A stretch of DNA of 64,000 nucleotides from Treponema sp. JC4 (GTDB lineage Bacteria > Spirochaetota > Spirochaetia > Treponematales > Treponemataceae), in NCBI RefSeq assembly GCF_000260795.1, contig NZ_AJGU01000001.1, positions 62,001 through 126,000 on the forward strand, given 5' to 3'. A program made the position numbers and the translations under genes. Shown here one piece after another: positions 34,419 to 43,548 of the stretch. Within the stretch, counting starts at the first letter, position 1. The number at the start of each line of letters is the position of its first letter. The notes under the pieces are model-generated. The model searched no databases, was not told where the DNA came from, and worked only from the letters and a program-made list of their open reading frames with translations.

Positions 34419-35894
34419 CTATTTTTCCATTCGTCCGTCGCGATACATCGAAAATTTATCCATAGGGTAATTTTTAAGGTTATCCAGAACCTTGCGGCCG
34501 TCTGCCCGGCTCAAAAGTGACTCACGTGCGCGGGAAATTTCAGTTTCGGTCTTGTGCTTAGAAGGGCCTCCTACACAGCCGCCCGGGCAAACCATACCTT
34601 CAACAAAGTCTTCCTGCAGCTTGCCAACCTTAAGCTGTGCTACCGCCTTCTTACAGTCTGCACCACCGGCGCACTTCAAAAGGGTAATATTGCTTACGTC
34701 CTCGCCGCGTTCCTGCATACATTCAAGAACGGCATTTGCAACGCCACCACTGGAAGCAAAACGCTTGCCCCAGACAGAAGCTTCCTGGTATTCATCTGTA
34801 ACTTCTTCAAAATCAATATCCTTAGAGCGCATCAAAGCACGAAGCTCACCGTAAGTAACCGCGTAATCAGCATTATCAGGAATAGTCGGGTCATTTGCTT
34901 CAGATTTTTTAGCAATACAAGGTCCTACAAATACAGTTACACAGCCAGGGTGGGTATATTTCAGATAGCGGGAAATCGCACACATAGGAGAAACTGTATT
35001 AGACATATTGTTTTCAAAAACATCAGGATAGTGCTGGCGAAGAAGGTTGATAAAAGCAGGACAGCAGGAAGTTGTCATCTTCTTTCCTTCTTTAAGTGCC
35101 TCGCTCCATTCAAGCGATTCATAAGCCGCAGTCATATCACCGCCAAGGCCTACTTCAACCATATCTGCAAAACCAAGCTTTTGAAGCACCTTCTTTACCG
35201 CCGCCATAGAAATCTTTTCACCAAACTGACCTTCAGTTGCAGGCGCACACATGGCAATCACTTCTTTTCCAGCAAGAATATCATTGATAATATTTACAAG
35301 ATAAGTTTTTGAACCAATGGCACCAAAAGGGCAGCTGTGAATACAGTGTCCGCACTGAACGCATTTTTCTTCATTAATACGGCAGAATCCGTACTCATCA
35401 TAGGTGATGGCGCCAACCGGGCAGGCTTTTTTGCAGGGACGTTCCAGATGAACGATTGCACCGTAAGGGCAGGCCTTGGCACACATTCCGCATTCCTTAC
35501 ACTTTGTCGAATCAATATGCATGCGGACTTCAGCCGGCGAAATAGCATTGAAATGGCAGGAGTTAAAACATGGACGACCCATACAGAAACGGCAGTTATC
35601 AGTAACCGAATAAGCCGAAATAGGACAGTCGTCGCAGGCCGCGTTAATCACCTGTACAACGCAGTCAGAAGGCTCCTTGTCTGTAGGACATTCTGCACAT
35701 GCAAGATTAATTCTCTGCTTTACAATTTCTCTTTCCTTATAAATACAGCAGTAATCACTTTTTGGTCCCGGCACCATAGAATAAACCAGCTTTTCCTTAT
35801 TTTTAGGAGTAAGCTTTCCCTTCCATGCCAGTCTGCAAACCTCTTCCATGATTTTGTGCTTAAAGTGCACTATGCCCTTATCATTTGTTACCAT
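34419..35894 (-). CDS. [FeFe]-hydrogenase, group B-like, with ferredoxin domain
   Basis: 491 residues. The N-terminal 200 residues hold clusters of cysteines: CRFCMGRPCFNSC and two 4Fe-4S ferredoxin motifs (CKECGMCAKACP and CVQCGHCIHSCP). The H-cluster domain has the three signatures in variant form: TTSCCPAFINL (L1), VGPCIAKKSEA (L2) and EGMVCPGGCVGGP (L3). TSCCP instead of TSCSP and the GPCIAKK form match the poorly studied group B rather than the classic group A. Hydrogen evolution or sensing in an anaerobe is expected. No maturation genes (hydE, hydF, hydG) are nearby. Confidence 0.82.
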   Translation of the reverse strand: MVTNDKGIVHFKHKIMEEVCRLAWKGKLTPKNKEKLVYSMVPGPKSDYCCIYKEREIVKQRINLACAECPTDKEPSDCVVQVINAACDDCPISAYSVTDNCRFCMGRPCFNSCHFNAISPAEVRMHIDSTKCKECGMCAKACPYGAIVHLERPCKKACPVGAITYDEYGFCRINEEKCVQCGHCIHSCPFGAIGSKTYLVNIINDILAGKEVIAMCAPATEGQFGEKISMAAVKKVLQKLGFADMVEVGLGGDMTAAYESLEWSEALKEGKKMTTSCCPAFINLLRQHYPDVFENNMSNTVSPMCAISRYLKYTHPGCVTVFVGPCIAKKSEANDPTIPDNADYAVTYGELRALMRSKDIDFEEVTDEYQEASVWGKRFASSGGVANAVLECMQERGEDVSNITLLKCAGGADCKKAVAQLKVGKLQEDFVEGMVCPGGCVGGPSKHKTETEISRARESLLSRADGRKVLDNLKNYPMDKFSMYRDGRMEK

Positions 35895-35998
35895 TTTTTT
35901 GCCCTTATTTTAGATATTAATATAGAAAGGATTATAACTTAAGGATTTATAAGGAACAACACCCCGGTTAAGAATTTTCTTGAGAAGGGAAAAATAGC

Positions 35999-37858
35999 GT
36001 GTTATCATTAAATTACGTGAAGAACAATTCTTTTGGATCCAGCAGTTTTAAACGCCGCTTTATCATAGTTTTTGGAGTAACGATTCTTATTTCCATACTT
36101 GCGGTAACCTTTGTTTTTCTTAAATTGTACCGTCTTTCCAAAGACAGTATTCTGGCAAAGTGGGATAACCGCACCTACAGCATTGCAAACGAAATGAATT
36201 ATTACCTCAAGCTTCCTATGGATGCCGTAGTTTTTTCTGCCGTTTCACTTGATCACATGCTTGCTTATAAATTGCCCCACTCTGCAGCACTTGATTATCT
36301 TAAACAGCAGACAGATATTTATTGCACTCTTATAAAAGATAATTCAACCGGTATTTATGCTTATTATGAAGGCCGTTATCTTGACGGCAGCGGATGGGAG
36401 CCTCCTTCATCTTACATACCTCTTCTCCGTCCCTGGTATATGGATGCAAAAATGGCAGGTGGAGAAATTGCGTTTAGTGAACCTTATTTTGACCTTCAGA
36501 CTTCTTCGCTTATGCTTTCTGTCAGCAAGCTTTTGCAGGACGGCCGGAGTGTTGTTGCTATGGATGTAAGCCTTGAAGGGCTTAAGGATATGATTCAGGA
36601 AAATATTGCAAACGAGTTTGTAAGGGAACTTTTTGTGATGACCAGCAGCGGTGAGGTTATTGCCCATTCTAATAACGTTAAAACCGGAAGGAATTTTTAT
36701 AATGAAGCTGATGAGTTTGATATAAAGCTTCTTGAACATTTCCGTTCATGCAAAGAAGACTTTTTTTCCATAAAATACAGGAAAAACTCTTATACAACTT
36801 TTACAAAGCCTGTAATCAATGACTGGAACGTGGTTTTAGTTCTTAATGATTCAGAGCTTTACAAGCCTCTTTTCCGTATGTATGTGGGCTTTGCCGGAGT
36901 AATACTTCTAGTTCTTCTTCTTGTAGGCTTCATTTTTGCCTTCCTGCAGAAAAAATATTCTGAATCCGAGCTTTTGACCCGGGATACCAAGGCAATTTCC
37001 GATATTTATACGGCAGTTGTGCGCGTTAATCTTTTAACCGGTGATATGAAGGTGGTTCGCGGAAGTAAAAATCTTGATTATGCCCTTGGCGGTTCTTTTA
37101 AGAATTATGGTGGCCGTATTTTGAATTTCGTTGATGTAATTGCTTCGGAAAATTATGCGCCTATTGTAAGGGAGTTTATGGAGCCCCTTACTCTGGAAGC
37201 CCGCCTTAGCAAGGTAAAAACCGTTTCCCTTGAGTATATTGACCGCGAGGGAAAATGGATGCGTCTGCGCTACTTTTTAATAGATAGAACTCAGTCAGGT
37301 GAACTGCATCACGTAATGGTTGCCTTTGAAAATATTGATGAAGACCGCCGCCAGCAGGAAGCTCTCAGACGTCTTTCTGAAACTGATGCAATGACCGGTA
37401 TTCATAACCGTGGAAGTGGTGAAGAGAAAATCCGTAAGGCTATGATTGAAGGTAAGCACGGCATGTTCTGTCTGATTGATGTTGATAAGTTTAAATCGAT
37501 TAATGATAACTACGGTCATCAGGCGGGCGATCTGGCCCTTAAGGCGATTGCAGACAGCCTTAAAGATGTCTTCCGCGAAAGTGATATTGTCTTCCGTCTT
37601 GGCGGCGATGAATTTGCCGCTTTTGCAGAAGGTGTTACTACCCACGAAATCGGGGAACGCATTTTGAACCGCGTTTTTGACTTCCTTGAAAAGGTGGATA
37701 TTCCGGCACTTGGGGACAGAAAGGTTACCATAAGTGTGGGCGCTTCCTTCTATCCAAAATCTAACATAGATACTTTTGAAGCGGTTTACCAGCGGGCCGA
37801 CGAAGGAACCTACGAAAGTAAAAAGCACGAAGGTAATTTTTTCCACTTTGTTGAATAA
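35999..37858 (+). CDS. membrane diguanylate cyclase with extracytoplasmic dCACHE sensor
   Basis: 619 residues from a GTG start preceded by AGAAGGGA. TM1 is at about residues 20-42 and TM2 at about 298-320. The 250 residues between form a periplasmic double-CACHE-like sensor (PLLRPWYMDAKMAGGEIAFS and GRNFYNEADEF regions). A PAS-like section follows inside, then a GGDEF domain (about 455-617) with an intact active site, FRLGGDEFAAF. The inhibitory I-site RESD lies five residues before it, so product feedback is likely. It would make c-di-GMP in response to a small extracellular ligand. Confidence 0.88.
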   Translation: MLSLNYVKNNSFGSSSFKRRFIIVFGVTILISILAVTFVFLKLYRLSKDSILAKWDNRTYSIANEMNYYLKLPMDAVVFSAVSLDHMLAYKLPHSAALDYLKQQTDIYCTLIKDNSTGIYAYYEGRYLDGSGWEPPSSYIPLLRPWYMDAKMAGGEIAFSEPYFDLQTSSLMLSVSKLLQDGRSVVAMDVSLEGLKDMIQENIANEFVRELFVMTSSGEVIAHSNNVKTGRNFYNEADEFDIKLLEHFRSCKEDFFSIKYRKNSYTTFTKPVINDWNVVLVLNDSELYKPLFRMYVGFAGVILLVLLLVGFIFAFLQKKYSESELLTRDTKAISDIYTAVVRVNLLTGDMKVVRGSKNLDYALGGSFKNYGGRILNFVDVIASENYAPIVREFMEPLTLEARLSKVKTVSLEYIDREGKWMRLRYFLIDRTQSGELHHVMVAFENIDEDRRQQEALRRLSETDAMTGIHNRGSGEEKIRKAMIEGKHGMFCLIDVDKFKSINDNYGHQAGDLALKAIADSLKDVFRESDIVFRLGGDEFAAFAEGVTTHEIGERILNRVFDFLEKVDIPALGDRKVTISVGASFYPKSNIDTFEAVYQRADEGTYESKKHEGNFFHFVE

Positions 37859-37880
37859 AACCCCTTGAATTAATTATAAT
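37851..37880 (+). promoter_or_regulatory. promoter of mnmG, near-leaderless
   Basis: TTGAAT at 37851-37856 and TATAAT at 37875-37880 are 18 nt apart. The ATG of mnmG is 9 nt after the -10 box, so the leader is at most two or three bases. The -35 overlaps the last codons of the diguanylate cyclase gene. Confidence 0.6.
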
Positions 37881-37889
37881 CATAAGACT

Positions 37890-39980
37890 ATGTCTGGTTT
37901 TTATGATTTTTATGATGTTGCCGTTGTAGGTGCCGGTCATGCCGGAACAGAAGCGGCTCTTGCCTGTGCCCGAATGGGACTCAAAACTGTTTTAATCACT
38001 CAAACTCCCGATGCCATTGCGCGAATGAGCTGTAATCCATCGATTGGTGGAATTGCCAAGGGAAATATTGTCCGCGAAATTGATGCTCTTGGCGGAGAAA
38101 TGGCAAAACTTATTGATAAAACAATGATTCAGTTCCGTATGCTCAATAAAAGCCGCGGTCCTGCAGTTCAGGCACCTCGTTCTCAGGCAGATAAAATTGC
38201 CTATTCACAGCTGGCCAGACAAACAGTTGAACAGACAGAAAATCTCTACACTCTGATGGATGTAGTAATTGATATCCTTACTACATCTTCCGAAACTCCA
38301 CTTCCACCTGACAGCGACAGCGCCGCAGAAAAGGGAACAATTCCAGGCGAAAAGCGCAGCGCCTTTGGAAGCAATATTGAAAACGAAAACTACACTACAG
38401 AAGCTGCCCGCAGCGGAATGCGTCAGAAGGTAACCGGCGTCGTTACGGAACGCGGCCGCATTATTCCTGTCCGCGCCGTAGTTTTGACAACAGGAACCTT
38501 CCTGGGTGGACGTATTTTTATCGGTGAATATGATGCTCCTTGTGGACGAGTAGGGGAACCTGCCGCTTACGGTCTTACCGCAAGTCTTACCCGCCTTGGC
38601 TTTACAACCGGCCGTCTTAAGACAGGAACTCCGCCGCGAATCCTCCGTAAGTCTATTGATTTTTCTAAACTTGAATATCAGGAAGGCGACGAAGAAGTTG
38701 TACCTTTCTCTTTTGATACAGAAAAAGTTGAACGTCCAATGCAGCCTTGCTACGTTGCTTATACAAACGAAAAAACTCACGAAATTATCCGTGCCAACAT
38801 TGGCCGCTCTCCTTTGTACTCGGGAAAAATCAGCGGAATTGGTCCCCGTTACTGCCCTTCAATCGAAGATAAGGTTATGCGTTTTGCAGACCGCGACCGC
38901 CATCAGATTTTTGTTGAGCCGGAAGGTCTTTCTACAGAAGAAATGTATCTGAACGGTCTTTCATCTTCTTTACCAGAGTGCGTTCAGGATGCATTCCTCC
39001 ACACAATGCAGGGCTTTGAGCATGCAGTTCAGAGCCGTCCTGGTTATGCCGTTGAATACGACTATGTTGAACCTACCCAGCTTTTTGCCTCACTTGAAAC
39101 AAAACGTGTTGCAGGTCTTTTTGATGCCGGACAGATTAACGGAACTTCCGGTTACGAAGAAGCAGCCGGACAGGGGTTAGTTGCCGGAATCAATGCTGGA
39201 CTTTATGCCCGCTCTCACAAGGAAGTATGCGGTCCTCTTGGAAAACTCCCGGAAAGCATGAATGGCGTTCCTTCCAGCATGGAGGCCGGAGCCTTTATGC
39301 CAAAGAACAATATGTCTGCCCAGGAACTCCGCGAGTTTGCAAAAATCAGCGAGAGGGAAACAAAGGAACTCAACGAATATATCTCTGGCGTCCAGAAAGA
39401 CGCCGGATTTGACGCTTTTAAAAAGATTCCTGAATACGAGCCGGTAATTATCGGTCGTGATGAAGGTTACATCGGTGTTTTAATTGATGACCTTGTAACT
39501 CTTGGAACAAAAGAGCCTTACCGCATGTTCACAGCCCGTGCTGAATACCGCCTTAAACTCCGACACGATACTGCAGACCGTCGTCTTGCAAAATATGCCC
39601 TTCGTGCCGGACTCAAAAGTCAGGCTCAGTATGATAAGGTTGAAGCAAAGTACGCCAAACTTGCAGAAATCGAAGCCCTTCTTCTTAAAAAGCCTGATAT
39701 GGAAAACCCAGGTTACAGCGAAGAAGAGTGGGAAAGCGCAAAAATTGAAGCTAAATATAAATACTACATCGAAAAGCAGGATAAGCGCGTAGAAAAACTT
39801 CATAAAATGGAAAACTGCCGCATCCCTGAAGATTTTGATTACGGTTCAATTCCATCCCTGTCTGCCGAAAGCCGCAATAAGCTGGAAAAAATCCGTCCTA
39901 TGACTTTAGGCCAGGCAAACCGTATCAGCGGAATCCGTAACAGCGATATTATGCTGCTGATGGTGTATTTAAAGCGATAA
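37890..39980 (+). CDS. mnmG: tRNA uridine-5-carboxymethylaminomethyl(34) synthesis enzyme MnmG (GidA)
   Basis: 696 residues, about 65 more than usual. The FAD-binding GxGxxG (VVGAGHAGTEAALAC) opens the protein; family signatures include GGIAKGNIVREIDALGG, GRLKTGTPPRI and, near the C-terminus, YKYYIEKQ. With MnmE it installs cmnm5 on U34 of several tRNAs. An insertion of about 50 polar residues (about 127-176, SSETPLPPDSDSAAEKG and on) interrupts the FAD domain, just where a surface strand returns (KVTGVVTERG). It keeps frame and is probably a surface loop. Confidence 0.94.
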   Translation: MSGFYDFYDVAVVGAGHAGTEAALACARMGLKTVLITQTPDAIARMSCNPSIGGIAKGNIVREIDALGGEMAKLIDKTMIQFRMLNKSRGPAVQAPRSQADKIAYSQLARQTVEQTENLYTLMDVVIDILTTSSETPLPPDSDSAAEKGTIPGEKRSAFGSNIENENYTTEAARSGMRQKVTGVVTERGRIIPVRAVVLTTGTFLGGRIFIGEYDAPCGRVGEPAAYGLTASLTRLGFTTGRLKTGTPPRILRKSIDFSKLEYQEGDEEVVPFSFDTEKVERPMQPCYVAYTNEKTHEIIRANIGRSPLYSGKISGIGPRYCPSIEDKVMRFADRDRHQIFVEPEGLSTEEMYLNGLSSSLPECVQDAFLHTMQGFEHAVQSRPGYAVEYDYVEPTQLFASLETKRVAGLFDAGQINGTSGYEEAAGQGLVAGINAGLYARSHKEVCGPLGKLPESMNGVPSSMEAGAFMPKNNMSAQELREFAKISERETKELNEYISGVQKDAGFDAFKKIPEYEPVIIGRDEGYIGVLIDDLVTLGTKEPYRMFTARAEYRLKLRHDTADRRLAKYALRAGLKSQAQYDKVEAKYAKLAEIEALLLKKPDMENPGYSEEEWESAKIEAKYKYYIEKQDKRVEKLHKMENCRIPEDFDYGSIPSLSAESRNKLEKIRPMTLGQANRISGIRNSDIMLLMVYLKR

Positions 39981-40080
39981 GCAGTAGTTAAAACGTTAAA
40001 ACTTAAAAATTTTTCCTTGAATTCCTTTTATTTTTGAGTGTAAAATATTAGATAAGATAAAAGGGAGAATTTATTAAGAA

Positions 40081-40644
40081 ATGACTAAGAATGATGCTCT
40101 GACCGATTTGCGCCTCGACACCATAAAAGCCAGTCCTGTGGTATATGATAATGTAAAGGATGCCTGCTTTGTTACTATCGAAGGTGTTATAGATACCTAC
40201 AATTCTTCAGATTTTAAGGAAAAATTACTGGAACTTTTTAATGCTGGTTTTCAGAGATTCATTCTGGATTGTGCTGGTGTAAAATACGTTTCATCAACTG
40301 GTGTGGGTTGTCTTATTGCCGCACTAAAAGAACTTCGCGCAATCGGCGGAGACCTTGTTCTTTATAAGATTCCGGATGAAGTTTATCAGGTTATTCAGAT
40401 TCTGGGATTTGCAAAAATCATCAAGAAATTTGAATCAAAAAAAGAGATAGACGAATACTTCGGCGTAAAAAAGGAAGAGCCCTTTACTTTTCCTGCAATT
40501 GCAAATTGTCCTGCCTGCCAGAAAAAACTTAAGGTTATGCATGCCGGCCGTTACCGTTGCAGCGAATGTAAAAACATCTTTACAGTTCAGGCAAACGGCG
40601 ATGTTATTCTGCAAGTTGCCGCTTTATCTCCTGCAAAACAGTAA
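40081..40644 (+). CDS. STAS-domain protein with C-terminal zinc ribbon
   Basis: 187 residues. Residues about 15-120 form an anti-sigma-antagonist (STAS) domain, with ILDCAGVKYVSSTGVGCLIA around the usual phosphorylatable serine. The last 50 residues have two C-x2-C pairs (CPACQKKLKV and YRCSECKNIF), a zinc ribbon not found in typical SpoIIAA/RsbV proteins. A partner-switching role with a serine kinase or phosphatase is likely; the ribbon could bind nucleic acid or another protein. The 3' end overlaps the convergent oxidoreductase gene by 41 nt. Confidence 0.82.
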   Translation: MTKNDALTDLRLDTIKASPVVYDNVKDACFVTIEGVIDTYNSSDFKEKLLELFNAGFQRFILDCAGVKYVSSTGVGCLIAALKELRAIGGDLVLYKIPDEVYQVIQILGFAKIIKKFESKKEIDEYFGVKKEEPFTFPAIANCPACQKKLKVMHAGRYRCSECKNIFTVQANGDVILQVAALSPAKQ

Positions 40645-41656
40645 GAGTATTCATTCCTGTCTGCAGATTAGATTTCAGTTCCGACTTTCCGTCCAGAAAA
40701 TCCACGGCATTTTGAATCATATTTGAAAAATAGCGGGTCTTTTTAGGACGGCGGATTTTTTTATCACTTTCAAGAGAATAAAATCCCGTGTAGAGCTTTG
40801 ACTGCTGGCGGTGAGTAAAGTCAAAAATGCCGTTTCCAATTTTTATGCGGCCTTCCGTTCCTATAATATCAACTTCAAAACCAAAATAACGGCTGCGTCC
40901 GCTTATACTTACATTTACATCCGGACACTTATCGCTTTCAAAGTGCGCAGTTACGTTACGCACTACGTCAGGCTTTTCTTCGTCCCTGGTGATATTTGTA
41001 ATCACCATTTTTTTCAGCACTTCTTTTTCGCCGGAATCTTTTTCTAGAAGAAACATGACGATATCGACAAGATGGGTTCCGTCGTGAAGCAGACTGTAGG
41101 CCCCGGTAGCTTCCTCTTCCTTTGTGTAGACCCGGAGCCCGGAATCAAGGCGGGCATTAACGCACATGACCTTACCCAGCATTCCGCTGTCTATATAGGC
41201 TTTTGCAATCTTATAGTCTTCCGAAAAGCGGCGTTCGTGGTTCACTAAAACAGGAACTCCGTATTTCTCTGCTGCCTGAGTGATTTTATCTCCGTCAGCA
41301 GTATTAAGCGCCACAGGTTTTTCTAAAATTATAAGCCGGGGCTGGGCAGCAATAGCCTGCAGGGCCGTATCCAGGTGCGAGTCTTCGTTTACGGCAATTA
41401 CAATAATGTCGTATTTCTGCGCCTTCAAAAACTGCTCTGCGCTGCTGTAAGTTTTTACATCGCGGTTAAAGCGGCTTACATAACGTTTCCACTGATTAAG
41501 GCTGTCTTCAAAAGTATCGCAGCCGGCGACAAGCTTTATGGCTTTGTTTTCCAGAAGCGCCATAGTGTGGCTGGCAGGCTTTTCTCTTTTTTTGTCAAAG
41601 CCCAGACTAAAGCCTATGCGTCCCGTTCCGATAATCGCTGCCGTGTATTTTTTCAT
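40604..41656 (-). CDS. Gfo/Idh/MocA-family oxidoreductase
   Basis: 350 residues. The N-terminal Rossmann domain starts with AAIIGTGRIGFSLGFD and includes the family EKPVALN motif (IILEKPVALNTADG), whose Lys helps catalysis. The C-terminal alpha/beta domain begins after NHERRFSEDYKIAKAYI. NAD(P)-dependent oxidation of a sugar, inositol or related alcohol is expected. The start overlaps the methyltransferase stop by 4 nt (ATGA), so the two are an operon pair. Confidence 0.85.
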   Translation of the reverse strand: MKKYTAAIIGTGRIGFSLGFDKKREKPASHTMALLENKAIKLVAGCDTFEDSLNQWKRYVSRFNRDVKTYSSAEQFLKAQKYDIIVIAVNEDSHLDTALQAIAAQPRLIILEKPVALNTADGDKITQAAEKYGVPVLVNHERRFSEDYKIAKAYIDSGMLGKVMCVNARLDSGLRVYTKEEEATGAYSLLHDGTHLVDIVMFLLEKDSGEKEVLKKMVITNITRDEEKPDVVRNVTAHFESDKCPDVNVSISGRSRYFGFEVDIIGTEGRIKIGNGIFDFTHRQQSKLYTGFYSLESDKKIRRPKKTRYFSNMIQNAVDFLDGKSELKSNLQTGMNTLTVLQEIKRQLAE

Positions 41657-42435
41657 TTTGTTACCTTCAGAATATCAACAGTGTGGCTTCCCGCACCAAC
41701 TAAATCCTGTCTTTCGCAGATTGCCAGCTGAAAGTCGCAGAAGGCTTTGAACTCTTCTTCGCTCATTTCGTTGAGTTCCCGGCGCATAAAATCTGCTGCT
41801 CCGTCCGCAGAGATAATTTTTATGCGTTGGAGTCCTGCCTTTTCATTCAAACGGTCAATGTCAGAAATGCGGACGTAGTCATAAAGGTCGTCTTCGCTAG
41901 CCTTGATGTGAAAGTCAGGAGTAAGTCCTCCTTTTTCTGCAACTTCCGCCCATTTATGCTCCTTAAAACAGTAGGAAATAACGCTGTATTCGTTCATTAC
42001 GTAGGCTACTAGAATTATTCCCCCGTTTTTTGTGACGCGGCGGGCTTCTTCCAGTGCCTTAAGTTTATTTTCATCGCCGTGAAGGTGGTACATGGGACCA
42101 AAAAGAAGGGTTACGTCAAAGCTGTCGCTGTCAAGAAAATGCAGGTCGCGGGCGTCTCCCTGCCAGGTTTTTACGTTTTCGTGTTTTGCGCGAAGTATTT
42201 CAAGATTGTGCTTTACAAGTTCTACTGCGGTAACGTCGTAACCTTCCCGGCTAAGGGCAACCGAATAACGGCCGGTGCCCGCTCCAATGTCCAGAATTTT
42301 TGTCTGAGGACCAGCGGTCATTTCAATCGCCTGGGCAATATACTTCATTGAGGTCTTAAATTCCACAAGCCCGTGCCGGGTTTCCAGCCGGTGCTCTTCG
42401 TGAAATTTATTATAATACTGTTCGAGTTTTGTCAT
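41653..42435 (-). CDS. class I SAM-dependent methyltransferase
   Basis: 260 residues. SAM motif I is ILDIGAGTGRYSVALS, motif II VTAVELVKHN, and a motif IV-like stretch reads SFDVTLLFGPMYHL. The fold and length fit the UbiE-like methyltransferase_11 group. The substrate is unknown; the coupled oxidoreductase hints at modification of a small molecule, perhaps a sugar. Confidence 0.82.
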   Translation of the reverse strand: MTKLEQYYNKFHEEHRLETRHGLVEFKTSMKYIAQAIEMTAGPQTKILDIGAGTGRYSVALSREGYDVTAVELVKHNLEILRAKHENVKTWQGDARDLHFLDSDSFDVTLLFGPMYHLHGDENKLKALEEARRVTKNGGIILVAYVMNEYSVISYCFKEHKWAEVAEKGGLTPDFHIKASEDDLYDYVRISDIDRLNEKAGLQRIKIISADGAADFMRRELNEMSEEEFKAFCDFQLAICERQDLVGAGSHTVDILKVTK

Positions 42436-42461
42436 TTTGATTGAGGGCCTAGGCTCTTTTC

Positions 42462-43490
42462 CTATTTTTCAGGGCAGTTCTTCCAGGCTTCATTTACCTT
42501 TGCAAGTAAGGCCTTCTTATCAGAATCCTGCATGAAAGAAGCTGTAAAGCTATATTCTACAAGCGTTTTAATGTCTTCCATGCTCATCTTCAAATCTTTA
42601 TGGCAGATATAGAATTCATCAAGAAGGGTAGTCTTAAAGAAAACAGGATCATCAGTGTTGATTGTAACAATAATTCCGCGCTTAAAGTAATCAGCAACCG
42701 GATGTTCGCTTGCCTTTGTGATTACTTTTTTAGTGAAGGTGTTACTTGTAATACAGATTTCAACCGGAAGCTTTGTCGTAGAAAGCTCTTCCATCAGTTT
42801 TTCGTCCTGCATTGCAGTTAAACCGTGACCGATTCTTTCTGAATGAAGGTAGTTTATTGCATCCCAGATAGATTCTGGGCCAACATCCTCGCCTGCATGG
42901 GCAACTGCACGGAAGCCGTCTTTGTGTGCCTGTGTGAATACCGGTTCAAATTCCTTTGCAGGACCCTTTGCCTCAGCTCCACCAAGACCAATTCCAATAA
43001 TATCTTCACATGGACAAGATTTCAGAATGTTGTAATTGTTCATGGCATTTTCGCAGCCAAAGGTTCGGCTAACGTCCATGAGCATTTTGATGATGATACC
43101 GCGTTTTTCACGGATTCTTGAGATTTTCTTATGGAAGATTTCTACCATGTCTTCGTATTTAAAGCCCATTTTGAGGAAGGCAGACGGAGCAAAGAAAACT
43201 TCTGCATAAACGATTCCGTTTTTTACAAGATATTTTTCCAGCTCATCAAAAACAAGATTGAAATCTTTTACGCTTGAGTAAAAGCCCTGAATTTTCAAAA
43301 AGGACTGGATGAAACCGTTCAAATCATTGTAGCTGAACAAGGCTTTCTGTTCATCGGCAGGCATTTCCTTTCCAAATTTATTTTTGTAGAGTTTTTTTAC
43401 GCCCGCAAGTGAAATAACTGCTTCCAGATGAAGATGAAGCTCAGCCTTTGGTACGCTCTGCAAGAATGATTTAAAATCCGCTTTTTTCAT
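42462..43490 (-). CDS. add: adenosine deaminase-family protein
   Basis: 342 residues from the ATG at 43490 (AGAGGG five bases upstream); a GTG one codon earlier is less likely. Zinc and active-site motifs appear in order: KAELHLHLEAVI (H-x-H), AVAHAGEDVGPES (His and catalytic Glu), SERIGHG (His) and NTDDPVFF (Asp-Asp). The HxHxDG motif reads HLHLEA, an Asp-to-Glu change plus loss of Gly near the substrate ribose, so the substrate may be another adenine compound. A nucleoside importer encoded nearby on the same strand fits a purine-salvage role. Confidence 0.85.
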   Translation of the reverse strand: MKKADFKSFLQSVPKAELHLHLEAVISLAGVKKLYKNKFGKEMPADEQKALFSYNDLNGFIQSFLKIQGFYSSVKDFNLVFDELEKYLVKNGIVYAEVFFAPSAFLKMGFKYEDMVEIFHKKISRIREKRGIIIKMLMDVSRTFGCENAMNNYNILKSCPCEDIIGIGLGGAEAKGPAKEFEPVFTQAHKDGFRAVAHAGEDVGPESIWDAINYLHSERIGHGLTAMQDEKLMEELSTTKLPVEICITSNTFTKKVITKASEHPVADYFKRGIIVTINTDDPVFFKTTLLDEFYICHKDLKMSMEDIKTLVEYSFTASFMQDSDKKALLAKVNEAWKNCPEK

Positions 43491-43548
43491 CACAACCCTC
43501 TTTTAAATAGAAAATCCTTATTTTATTATCGGCAGAATTTAATAAATT

